Assembly (NCBI RefSeq): GCF_037042905.1
Contig: NC_087259.1
Location: 17,401,501 to 17,465,500 of the forward strand
Length of the DNA: 64,000 nt
Reading direction: 5' to 3'
Source of the DNA: Lytechinus pictus
Lineage: Eukaryota > Echinodermata > Echinoidea > Temnopleuroida > Toxopneustidae
This document shows positions 45,510 through 56,079 of this stretch, piece by piece. The first letter of the stretch is position 1, and the number at the start of each line of letters is the position of its first letter. A program made the position numbers and the translations under genes. A model generated the notes under the pieces. It saw only the letters and a list, made by a program, of their open reading frames with translations. It searched no databases and had not been told where the DNA came from.

Positions 45510-46398
45510 AAATATATATATACATGTATATATACACTGTATATATAAATGAACTATGTACATGTACACAGTGAGTAATGACTATAAAACTTGCATAAAA
45601 TTACTATTTCTGGTAATATATGGGACAATACTCCAGACAATACTACAAATTTTGATATTTTAAATGTTTTTTAATAGTGTATGACCAAAGTAGTGCAGGG
45701 ACATAGTCTAGAGTATCTATTGTTTGTAAAGTGATTTCCAGTTTGGTGGCTAATTGAATATCTAAATTAGAGATGTTCAAAAATGTTCATGTCCCACATG
45801 TTTTTTTACAATTTTTCATTTGTAATTACAAAATTGAATTTGGCTGAAACTTTCCAAAGTTCTAATTTATATTGGGGCATGTCTAAAACATTTACATCGT
45901 CGGATTCATATACTTTAATGTGATTGGGTAATTTCATTTGGTACCACTAACATTGCGGTAACACATGGGACAACGCATACTTTAGTACATGTGAGGAATT
46001 TAGCACATCTCAAGAGAGTACTGATATGCAGAAAACTTGAATGCTATAATGACTCCTGTATGTTATATAAACCAACTGCTTCGTGGTTTTTTTCTTTCAA
46101 GTCTCATGTAACTTTAGAAACCAAATTTGCCACATCAGTGCATGCATTTCCCAAGTTGCAGGCATGCAATATTCTAAGTGTCAGACCCAGAAATGTGATT
46201 CCATGTACAAATCCATTGCAATTCATGTTTCTAGCTATTGATGAATGTTCCATTATTTCAAATTTTAAAAACTTAAAATAACTTATTTCATGTTGTCCGT
46301 GATTGTAGTAGTTACAGACAATTTCCATTGACAAAACAGTAAAAAACAAAAATAAAAAACAATGACAGACATAATAAACAAGTGGAGCGCCTCTGGCT
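45510..46398. repeat. Stretch containing a dispersed repeat related to 35370-35520
   Basis: 46110-46260 shares AAACCAAATTTGC, GTCAGACCCA, AATGTGATTCCATGTACAA and ATTGCAATTCATGTTT with 35385-35510. A TA/ATG microsatellite lies at 45511-45560. No exons. Confidence 0.5.
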
Positions 46399-46833
46399 GT
46401 CTCACCTGCACCACACAATTCAATATAGCAGCAGTGCTGACTTTGAAAACTACTATGAAATAATTAATTAAAAAAAACACCATTCATATAATGATAAAAT
46501 ACTATGTTCATTGACAACAATAAATGACATTTGATCTTGATCATGCGACCCAAGACTTGTCAGTGATACTTGAATACCCCTATAACCACATTTTATAAAC
46601 TTTGAAAGTTATGACAGCAATCTAATAATTACCTCCAAAATGGCCAAAGTTCAATGACCTTAAATGACCTTTGACTTTGGTCATGTGACCTGACACTCAC
46701 AAGAGATGTTCAGTGATACTTGATTACTCTTATGTCCAAGTTTTATGAACTAGATCCATACACTTTCAGAGTTATGATGGTTATTCAATAAATATCCCCA
46801 ACATGACCATGACCAAAGTTCATTGACCTTACA

Positions 46834-46846
46834 TGACCTTTGACCT
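46834..46846 (-). promoter_or_regulatory. DR1-type half-site pair in the split element
   Basis: TGACCTTTGACCT, perfect. Further perfect copies in the same element lie at 52077-52089 and 52240-52252; mutated ones lie near 46664 and 52417. Confidence 0.5.
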
Positions 46847-47099
46847 TGATAATGTGACCTGGGGGGTGTTTCATCAATATTTTCGTCCGACAACTGTCAG
46901 CGCTGACTAAAATTGTCAGCGCTGACAATTTAGTCAGCGCTGACAAAAATTCGTTTCATCAAACTCTCGGAGCTTCTCTGACTATTGTCAGAGAATTTTT
47001 ATTTTACAAATCGTCTTGAACGAGGTTCGCTGACTAATTAGGCCACGCCCACTCACAAAGTCGTGAAAAAGATGTAAAATTGGTTGATGTTTTCGCCAC

Positions 47100-47169
47100 G
47101 ACGATTCGAAATGAAACGAAGACATGAGAAGAAGCGAAGGTCCTCGTAGAGGTGAATGAGGATTTTACC
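47100..47169 (+). other. Candidate first exon inside the 5.1-kb element
   Basis: GGATTTTACC is followed by a strong donor GTAAGT at 47170. Short ATG frames in this region stop quickly, so the exon would be mostly non-coding. The start is not defined. Confidence 0.25.
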
Positions 47170-48861
47170 GTAAGTAAAACCCTTCAAAATGTCGTTCATA
47201 TTGTATGTAAGGTGATTGAATTATTCGTTGTGCGTGATTATCAAATGAATTACAAGAAAAGAGGATCTTCTGGCAGGACCCCTGTCGATACGATCGGTGA
47301 ACTTGACAGTACAAAATCCAGTCTAGTCCCATACCCGTGTTTCTGTGTCTGTAGAACTATCTCAGGTCCAAACTAACGACACGGCTCACGGCTGTCACGT
47401 TTTTATGATCCGCACATGGCTGCAATTTTATAAATTTTGCAAAGAGAATTCTTTATATTGTTCTACCTTTATGTCATTCTATGTTGCAAATCATATTTTT
47501 TCATTTCCTTTGGTTTTGTAATAATTTTGTTGCTCGGTGTGGTCGGAGATATCCTTGATCACCAGGCAAACCAGCGTGTGCAATTGTAAATGTACACATA
47601 TCCAATGGGGCCATCCTAATTCTGTGTTACAGAAATTGGAATTGAACAGGAGCTAAATCACATGGTAATAGTGTGAGTGGTAAATTTGTAAAGTGGATGT
47701 TCTCAACTATTAATGTAGGCTTAGCCTTAGCAAGTCACAAGTCGAATGAAGTGAAGGCTCTCGACAGCTGGCGAGGATTCGGGGGGGGGGGGGGGGGGGT
47801 GATGCGATTGTGGCAGAGGTGCGTTCACACCCAATAAAAATTAAAATCTAGATATAAAAAAATTATTAGATCTAACTAAGTCTAAGTTTTAAATAGTGCA
47901 ACCGGCCCGTGGCCGTACTGGTATAGCTTATAGGCCTAGATCTATCTTAAATTATCTTTGACTTTGCGCACCCAAGTGAAATGATCGAGCCATTGCATAG
48001 CTCCCTTTTAAAAAAAAGATTGATCGTCCAATTTGGGGGAGAGGAAATAATTAATGCTCTTCATTTGTGTGCGATTATGAAGTTTGTTTTGCTTTTATTT
48101 TTCTAAGTCAATTTTTTAGACAAATTACTATTTAGCATGAATCTGCAATAGCATCGGTGTTATTGGGGTAAATAAATTAAATTATTGTTGATAATGTCTC
48201 TTAATCTATTTTTTGAAAAATACTGTCGTACCACATAAAGTTAGAGTCTAGTCATACCCAACCTTAAATAGCATGTAAAGGTTAAAGGTCTCTTCATTAG
48301 AAAAAAATATAGGAGAATATGGAATGGATCTCATCAATCCCAAGTATTTTTCTGCCTTGAATCTCATATTAAAGTTCCATTGAACAAAGGTCACAGTCCA
48401 GAAATAGTTGACAGTTTGATGGGGATGCAATTTGCTGCAGTTATGAATTAGGAGCCTATTCATATTTTTTATTAATTTGATCGTGGCTTTTAACCGGCAA
48501 GGTATCCAAGCGCTATTGAGTTAGAAAAAAACTTTTATTTTTATTTTTGAATTAAAAAAAAAAATTATTGAAAAAGCTGTTTTACTATTTTGTATGGTTA
48601 ATGTGTTAATTACCGTCTTGTTTATAATCAAGTGAAAATTATATGAATTAACAAGGATAAATTGTTGACCGATTGTTGGTAAATTCTATAAATTTCAGGA
48701 TAATAAAAGAAGAAAAATGATTGGTATATTCGATCATTCCCCTTTATGAAATGTCAACAATATTCATTGAAAGTGCAGTATTTTTCAATGATCACTGTAA
48801 ATCTACATATTTTCTTTGCTACATGTATAACAATGTGATATTATTAATATTTTAATTTCAG

Positions 48862-49028
48862 ACTATGGACATTTGAACAGTATGCAGAAGAAGACGGATC
48901 TGGAACTAGAAAGCAAGGCTCTGACTGGTCTACTACAGCAAGGAATGTGCCAGCGGCCAATCTGATGAACATGTGACAGAAGATTTGGCAATGGGTGAAG
49001 AAATACTGAGATTGAAATGCAACCACAG
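48862..49028 (+). other. Candidate internal exon inside the 5.1-kb element
   Basis: It lies between acceptor TTTAATTTCAG and donor CAG-GTAACA. The two longest frames (LWTFEQYAEEDGSG... and YGHLNSMQKKTDLELESKAL...) both stop inside. It could be non-coding or decayed coding sequence. No family was recognised. Confidence 0.3.
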
Positions 49029-49235
49029 GTAACATGTAGACTAGTAAAATGCGATAATGATTAAAAAATAATGAAGGATATTGTTTTGGTTGCAGAATGT
49101 AAAATCATAAAAACCCACATCAATGACAATGAAATCGGACTGTGACCAGATTTTCTATTTAAAGTCAGTTTGAAATGCAAACATTACATAAGCATGAAAG
49201 ACATAATAGATTCAATATATTTTGCATGTTAGCTG

Positions 49236-49453
49236 CAGGGTCAGCAGAACGGTTTTGAAAGTGAGGGGGCTGAGCCGAAAGTGGGGGGGGGGGGGCTGAC
49301 CAATGCAAAAAAGCATAAGCAGATGGTCAATTTTACATTTTTGTACATGGTTTTGGAAAACAGTGCGGGGGCTGAAAAATATGAAATGACCATCTGGTTA
49401 TGATTTTTTGCATGGTCAGCCCGTTCACTGTAAAAACCGTTCCGCTGACCCTG
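49236..49453. mobile_element. Small hAT-like element nested in the 5.1-kb element
   Basis: CAGGGTCAGCAGAACGG faces CCGTTCCGCTGACCCTG. The 12 bases beyond each end (GCATGTTAGCTG and CAGCTAACATGC) are also inverted instead of directly repeated, so the usual hAT duplication is absent. The interior resembles 20248-20404. Confidence 0.75.
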
Positions 49454-49797
49454 CAGCTAACATGCACCCCCCCCCCCGCCGGTTTCCGGAGCCCCTGCTC
49501 TCACCCCTCAATCCATTTAGCACTACTTGCTCATGTGTATGTACATACAAGCTACATTGTGAGGAATAATTTCACTTTTTAAGTTTCTCAGCCAGAGCAT
49601 ATGTCATTTACTATTGTTTGTATTTTTTATTAACATAATAAAAACTTGAACCCTTTATTTACCCCCTTCTATATGAAACCTGGTAATCAAAAGATGTTTT
49701 ATTTCCTGTTTTTAGACATGTACATATACATGTGAGAAGAAATACCAGATTATGGCAAATATTTTAATTAGTTATTTCAATACTATTTTTCCTTCAG

Positions 49798-49910
49798 GTG
49801 GAGGCTTCAACCAAACTTTTCAGACAGACATGAGATACAAAGTTACACAAGTATAAATGGTTGAAGGTTTAGGAGAGCCAGACAAGAAGGCAGGAAATGT
49901 GATGTCACTT
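49798..49910 (+). other. Candidate internal exon inside the 5.1-kb element
   Basis: Acceptor TTTTTCCTTCAG and donor GTAAGT, both strong, flank 113 nt. No frame was recognised. With the sites at 47170, 49029 and 50851 it outlines a spliced transcript model. Confidence 0.3.
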
Positions 49911-50260
49911 GTAAGTTAAAACACACTTATTTATGACTGCCTCACTTTGGCGAAGAAAGTAAAGTCACATTAAAAAAAATATTAAATTACTGGTACTGCT
50001 CTCTTCTTTATTTGGTCTACTCAAATATTTGAAAACAATGACATCTATAAGTGCTTAGATGCTTAATGGATTAATGGTGATATTTATTGGACAGTTGTAA
50101 AACAACCAATATCAATCAATGCTAGATGGTGTGACTTGCTTTCTATTGCCAAAGTAGTAAATGAATGTTCCATTGTTCTGCATTCCTATTAGACCCCCCC
50201 CCCCCCGCCCCATCACCATCTGCTTTGTATGGGAGTAACACTGGAAGATTACCCCCCCCC

Positions 50261-50288
50261 AAAAAAAAAAAAAAAAAAAAAAAAAAAA
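50261..50288. repeat. C9-A28 homopolymer tract
   Basis: A run of 28 A preceded by nine C. It could be a poly(A) relic or a slippage product; its length is unreliable. Confidence 0.7.
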
Positions 50289-50851
50289 TTATATCTCTTG
50301 TAGGCCTGTATAAATGTAATGCCTACAAAAGCAGTCATGAAACCTCATTAATTCAAATGATCTTGGTAGGGGGGGGGGTGCCTCAGGATCTTGCCTGTTG
50401 ATTGTGCACTCGCTTCAGAAATCATGCTGCTGTTCCTGATGGTTTTTTTTTAATTTAATATGATAACATGACTCTTGCATGAAATCAGCATTTGGCTCAA
50501 GAAATAAAGACCAAATGTGATAATTTTGGATTTTGACTCCCTTTCTTTGGTAAACCAATGAGAACCAATGAGAAAAACCCAAGTCTTAATAAAAAAAGAG
50601 GAAATTTTAATCATTTTCTTATGCATTTCTTTGTTATTAACTTTTTTGTTTTCATTGTTTAATAAGGCTTTGGTGACAATATTTTAACCATTTAGAACTT
50701 AAAGTTCTTATTTCAAACATTAGAAATAAAAAAAATGTAAGTTTTAACAATGATAATTAAATTAAGAATAAATGACTGATATCAATAATGATGGAAATTG
50801 ATATCTTTATTAATAAAATATCACATGCTCTATAAATTAAATCCATTTCAG

Positions 50852-51375
50852 TTACTTCAATGAACATGGACAGCAGCAGGAGCAACAACAGCATCAGCAG
50901 CTGAAACTACAACTGCAGTAATAGATGCAACAACCACACCGACAACATCAACAGCAGCAGGAGCTCCAACAACCATGCAGAGAACATCGGGCGCAACATA
51001 AATAACTTCATCAAGAGATGCAACAACCACAGTGGTAAACATCAACAGCAGTAGCAACAACGACAGTAGAAACAAAGCCAACAGCAAGGATTCTAACAAG
51101 CAATCATACAAGCAACAACACAAGCGACAACATCAATAGATGCATCAGGAGATGCAACAGCCACACTCGTAAACAGCAGCAGTAGCAGCGATGACAACAG
51201 CAACCACACAGGCAACACCTTGAGCAACATCAGTAGCAAAAATAACTAATTGCACCAGGAGATGCAACAACCACACCCACAACACCAAGAGCAGCAAAAA
51301 CAAACAGCAATTCCAGCAATCACGATGACAACAGCAGCAGCAACACCAACAACACTAATGAACATTGAAAAAACT
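50852..51375 (+). repeat. CAG/CAA-rich trinucleotide tract, possible poly-Gln coding end
   Basis: About 500 bp of imperfect CAG, CAA and ACA units. After an acceptor ATCCATTTCAG one frame reads HGQQQEQQQHQQLKLQLQ and then stops at 50917. A glutamine-rich exon is possible, but most of the tract shifts frame often and is simple repeat. The hydrophobic minus frame at 50857-51123 is its mirror and not a gene. Confidence 0.6.
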
Positions 51376-51689
51376 TGTACAAAAGTCAATGAGGTCGCAT
51401 TTTTCAGACATTATCAGACATTATTGATTAAAAAATGCACAATGATTTATTTGGGTTAAAGAAAATTATGTTTGAAAAAATGTGTACATTTGAAGATGTT
51501 TCCTATGTATTGATTGATATAATATAGTTTTAAAGATGAAAATATTATTCTTGAAATGTCTACTTTTTATTTGTCATTGACTAAAAGTAAATACATTTTC
51601 TTTGAATTTTCTCAATGAAATGAAAAATAAGCAATTTATTAAAATGTTATATTAAAAATCAACTGAAATTGATCGATTTTAGCTGCAAA

Positions 51690-51930
51690 GGCCCTCAAAA
51701 GGCTGATTAGTCGGTGAAAATTGGATTAGTCGGTGAAAATAAGTTTTGTCGGTAGGTGAAGGCCACCGACCAAATTAGTCGGTGGTTTCCAATAATTTGT
51801 CGGAGAAAATCACCGACAAATTTTCATGAAATGGAATTTAGTCGGTGATGGCAAAATTGTCGGTGAAAATGAAATTAGTCGGTGAAAATCACATTTAGTC
51901 GGAGAAAACCACCGACTAATTGTTTGATGA
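51690..51930 (+). repeat. Sub-terminal repeats AGTCGGTGAAAAT of the 5.1-kb element
   Basis: AGTCGGTGAAAAT, GTCGGTGGTTT, CACCGACAAATT and variants occur in both orientations, so the region can fold into several hairpins. The opposite end of the element has the analogous but different GTCAGCGCTGAC palindrome set. Confidence 0.8.
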
Positions 51931-52627
51931 AACGCCCCCCTGAAACTCGCACAGGATGTTCAGTGATACTTGATTACTCTTATGTCCACGTTTTACGAAC
52001 TAGACCAATAAACTTTTTAAGTTATGATGGTAATTCAACAAATACCCCAACTTGGCCAAAGTTCATTGACCTTACATGACCTTTGACCTTGGTCATGTGA
52101 CCTGATATTCGCACAGGATGTTCAGTAATACTTGATTACTCTTTTGTCCAATTTTCATGAATCAGATCCATAAACTATCAAAGTTATGATGGTAATTCAA
52201 CATATACCCCCAACTTGGCCAAAGTTCATTGACCCTAAATGACCTTTGACCTTGGTCATGTGACTTGAAACAGTAATACTTGATAAACCTTATGTCTAAG
52301 TTTCATGAACTAGGTCCATATATTTTCCAAGTTATGATGACATTTCAAAAACTTAACCTTAGGTTAATATTTTAATGTTGATTCCCCCTACATGGTCTAA
52401 GTTCATTGACCCCAAATGAGCTTTGACCTTGGTCATGTGACCTGAAACTCAGGCAGGATGTTAAGTATTACTTGATTAAGCTTATGTCTAAGTTTCAACT
52501 AGGTCCATATACTTTTTAAGTTATGATGTCATTTCAAAAACTTAATCTTCGGTTAAGATTTGGTGTTGACGCCGCCGCCGTCGGAAAAGCGGCGCCTATA
52601 GTCTCACTCTGCTATGCAGGTGAGACA

Positions 52628-53005
52628 AAAACATTATATAAGAAAATTAATTCGATACCATTTTTAAAAATGTTCATTTGACCAGAATGTCACTATATAA
52701 AGAGACTCTCAACAGAAATTGAGCAGCTTTGGAGCTTTATTTTAATAGTGAATTATCTATAGCAAATCATACATCATTCTTTAGAATTGATCAGTATTTT
52801 ATTACAGTTGTTTCATCATCTTTATTTCTTTAAGATGATATTGCTTCAAATGTTGAGCTGATTCTTTCAATTTTCATATCAGGGTGATATTTTCATAAGT
52901 AAAATTGTAAAGAAAAAAAATGTGATTACACAATTTAAAAAAAAATGAAAATGCATAAAAATTAGAGAATAATCGTCCAGTGTGTTACATGTATGTCTTC
53001 AACGC
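52628..53005. other. Gene-free stretch
   Basis: AT-rich; nothing recognised. Confidence 0.4.
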
Positions 53006-53010
53006 TGTGG

Positions 53011-53280
53011 AGCATTGTGGCCCAGTGGATTAGTATTCTGACTTTGAAACAGAGGGTTGTGGGTTCTTATCCCAGCCATGTCGTTATTTCCTTCAGCAAG
53101 AAATTTATCCACAGCACTGCACTCAACCCAGGTGAGGTGAATGAGTACACGGTAGGAAGAAATTCCTTGAATGCTTGAGCGCCTAGGCAGCCCAGCTAAA
53201 GCCGGGGTAATAATAATAGCAGGGCATGCTGGGAGAACAGTTTTCAGAACTGAAGTGGCTTCCCTGGGTAAATATACCTA
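53011..53280 (+). mobile_element. tRNA-derived SINE
   Basis: The head is GGCCCAGTGGATTAGTATTC and GTGGGTTCTTATCCC. The body is CAGGTGAGGTGAATGAGTAC, CTTGAATGCTTGAGCGCC and CTAAAGCCGGGGTAATAATA. It is followed by the extension GGGAGAACAGTTTTCAGAAC and AAGTGGCTTCCCTGG, shared with 55470-55760 but not with the copies at 8.3, 9.8 and 22.3 kb. Confidence 0.85.
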
Positions 53281-53644
53281 CATGTATATTATTCAACTTG
53301 ACCTTGACAGAAAATTGAAACAATTTTACTAAATGCTTTTACTACATTGTATGTGAGTCTTAATTTGCTTTATAAATTCAGAGCATTTTGCGAATAAAGT
53401 CAAGGTTAAATAACTTTTTTTTTCTGGTCCCGCTGAATAAATGAATGAATTACCGGTATCATAAATTAATTATAAAATGAGTCATCTCATTTTTGTTCAT
53501 GTTTTAATAGTAATAGGTAGAGGTCCTTGGCACCTACTAGATTATACCCAAGAGCTATGGTTTAATCATGGGATTTGTAGAAAGGCCTGCTTTGGGCTCT
53601 AATGTCCCATGTGTTACCATCACAAAATAGCTTGGACTTGCCCC

Positions 53645-54157
53645 AATATAGAAATATCAAACACATAAATTTCATCAAAGTCATATGTAAAATAAGAAAG
53701 TTACAGGACTTACATGTCTTAAAGAGTTCTTAATTTTCACAAAGAAGTTACGTTTGTACATTACCTCAGTGATAAGCAATTGAGAGAGTCAATGATCTCA
53801 CTCACTCACTATTCCTATTTGTTTTTTTATTGCTCGAATTATAATAATTCAAGTTTTTTATAAGGTCCCTCTTAAACCACGCAATTTTCATCCAATGGTA
53901 CATGTATTTCCACATGTTCAGGGAGGAATAAATCTTTGTTCCACATGAAAATTAATTGAAATATTTCTTTTAATAAAAAGCATGGTGGGTGTTGTCATTG
54001 ATCCCCTCATTTGCATACTGACCAGTATATGCATTTCTTGTTTTGTGAAATCAATCAAAACTGTTATAACTGTCTCATTTTACTTCCAGATTGTGATGAA
54101 ATTTTCAGTGTTTCATTTTTCTCTTTTTAAATGGTTAGGGGTGGACTTGTCCTTTAA
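53645..54157. mobile_element. Foldback MITE copy with decayed left end
   Basis: The right end is GGGGTGGACTTGTCCTTT. The interior has GATGAAATTTTCAGTGTTTC, CACTCACTATT and CATTTGCATACTGACCAG. It belongs to the 36.4-kb family. The left end is unclear. Confidence 0.6.
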
Positions 54158-54674
54158 AAGTCCTTTCAGTGGCTTTTTTTTTTTTGCCTTATCTCATATT
54201 TCCCATTTGTGCTGTATAAAGCTAGTCTGCTTTAATAGCAAAGACTTATAATTAACACTTTAATTTACCAAGTCTGGAGTAAAGACTAGATGCCAAAGGC
54301 TCTGTCTGCGTTGAGCCAGCCATATAGTGAATCAAGTCTCACAAACTTCAGACTCTTCATAATGCACTACATACATGTAGTGATTCAGTTTGCTTTTCAC
54401 CTCCCAGGCACAGGTGACGCCAAACAAATACTACTAATAATAATAAATTTAGGAGTCCCGGGAAATTTGATGTAATATACATGTGAACTGCGAACGCCAA
54501 GGGTCTGTGGAAACTCTGTGCATGCAGACTACACCAACACCCTGTAAAAAGGGAAGCCATGAAGCCAACATCCATCACCAAGCACCCTCCTCCTGATCAC
54601 TCTAATTGTCAGTACTAACTTCGCAAATGTATGGCTTCTTTTACTTGCACATCATATGCACACATGCACTGTCC
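54158..54674. other. Gene-free stretch
   Basis: Small frames on both strands at 54290-54581 have no recognised domain. Confidence 0.4.
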
Positions 54675-55158
54675 GGGGGGGGGGGGGGGGGGGGCACTCA
54701 CATATATTGGTGGTACGGGGATGTACCGCTTTGATGAACCCCCTTTTCAGACCTAATTTTCAGTTCTCTAGAAACTCCGGATGACAAAAGTTCCATTCAG
54801 AAGCCGCTCCGCCCCGTTTGCAGGACCCCCCCCCCCCCCCTTACGAAACATCTCAGTTCCCTAGCCCGGCAAACATTGTCCAGCGCGAGCACCACATGCG
54901 AGAGTTGCACCCATGGCTTCACAACTCCCTCCATAGGTAGCTCAATGCACCGCTAGCGCCCACTTATACCTGCACAGCGCTAGCATGCACCGTACCTACT
55001 GTCCCGCGATTCTGTTCTGTAGACCGTTTTTCACACTGCCCAGTATATATTTACTTCCCAAGACCCCGTATTTTACCTTTGTCAGTTTCTTAGACCTCCA
55101 TTTCAGGGTTTCGTGAGGCACACCCCCATCAAAATATAATTTGAGTGCCCCCCCCCCC
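54675..55158. mobile_element. G/C-run TIR element
   Basis: G20 followed by GCACTCACATAT at the left, and ATATAATTTGAGTGC followed by C12 at the right. The interior has CCCCCTTTTCAGACC, TTCAGTTCTCTAGA and a second C15 run near 54827. It is related in design to 18628, 21033 and 59727. Confidence 0.7.
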
Positions 55159-55188
55159 CAGGCACTACCACCATTACATGTGCATGAA

Positions 55189-55271
55189 CTTCCACCTTGG
55201 ACAGCTGATATATAGTGGCCTTATGCAAAAGAGCCTTGCCCTGTAAATATTGACATTAAAGGCCTCGAGCA
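55189..55271 (+). repeat. 83-bp dispersed repeat, copy 1
   Basis: CTTCCACCTTGGACAGCTGA through AAGAGCCTTGCCCTG to GGCCTCGAGCA matches 60415-60496 almost exactly. Both copies follow a poly-C-ending element, at 31 and about 155 bp. Confidence 0.9.
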
Positions 55272-55469
55272 AACTTTGGCTGATGGAGGATTAACTTTAT
55301 GATTGTTACGAACAGTATTTCTCGCTTGAGCTCTGAATGTTGCCTTGGGCTATGCCTTCGCAGCATTTGGATTCTATGTTGCAACAGTGTGCGAGAAACA
55401 TGTATCATAATTATCCTGATAATGATGAAAATAATAAATCAGAGTATTGATGGTGATAGAAATGATATG

Positions 55470-55760
55470 GGGCATCATGGTCTAGTGGTTATGATTCTTG
55501 TCTTTCTATCTGAGGGACGAGGGTTCAATTCCTAGCCAAGGTGTGTTTTCCTTCAGCAAGAAATTTACCCATATTGTGCTCCACTCAACCCAGAGGAGGT
55601 GAATGGGTACCCACCACGAAGAAATTCCTTGAATGCTTGAGCTTCTACATGTAGGTAGCCAAGCTAAAGCTGGGTAATAATAATAAAAGCAGGGCCCACT
55701 GGGAGAACAGTTTTCGAACTGAAGTGGTTACCCTGGAAAAATATACTGTTATTATTATTA
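55470..55760 (+). mobile_element. tRNA-derived SINE
   Basis: GGTCTAGTGGTTATGATTC and GAGGGTTCAATTCC form the head; GAGGTGAATGGGTACCC and TTGAATGCTTGAG the body. It carries the same GGGAGAACAGTTTTCGAAC extension as 53011-53280. Confidence 0.85.
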
Positions 55761-56079
55761 ATTATTATGACAAGAACAATATCTTCATAACAATTAAACA
55801 CTAATATCTCATTTGTATTAAGTTCTGTATTGTTACAATAATATCGAGGAATATTTGTCACTTGTCAGATCAGAAATAGTTGGATAACGGGGACTAATTT
55901 TGCTTTCATACCAAATTTGATTACCAGTAGCATTTTTGGTCATACTCATAAGCGAAAAACTCTCAAATCCAATTTAGTTCTTTACAGTCCTATATTTTGA
56001 AAATCTGCTAAACAAAAGATATTTTTTCGTAGAGCAATTTGCGATGCTAATAGCATCTATACTATACATGTATATAGGA

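Larger units (their letters stand above)
46861..51940. mobile_element. 5.1-kb TIR element inserted into the tandem element
   Basis: GGGGGGTGTTTCATCAA on the left and TTTGATGAAACGCCCCCC on the right are inverted. Removing it rejoins the host unit text GTGACCTGAAACTCGC exactly. The target duplication could be CT or CCT but cannot be fixed because the element ends in C. Just inside the left end is GTCAGCGCTGACAA repeated, and inside the right end AGTCGGTGAAAAT repeated about eight times. No transposase is recognised. Candidate exons are listed separately. Confidence 0.82.
46399..52626. mobile_element. TIR element with DR1 tandem units, split by a 5.1-kb insertion
   Basis: TGTCTCACCTGCA at about 46398-46410 faces TGCAGGTGAGACA at 52615-52627. 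The body is the same tandem unit as 37011-39760 (AATGACCTTTGACC, GGTCATGTGACCTG, TTCAGTGATACTTGATTAC). The right end has the GC-rich phrase GCCGCCGTCGGAAAAGCGGC. Without the insertion the element would be about 1.15 kb. Confidence 0.82.

Noticed and set aside
46104-46483. Cysteine/phenylalanine-rich minus-strand genes
   Set aside because: Overlapping frames within dispersed repeat sequence and the left end of the tandem element.
50857-51123. Membrane protein on the minus strand
   Set aside because: The hydrophobic Leu/Val run is the mirror of a CAG/CAA-type trinucleotide tract.
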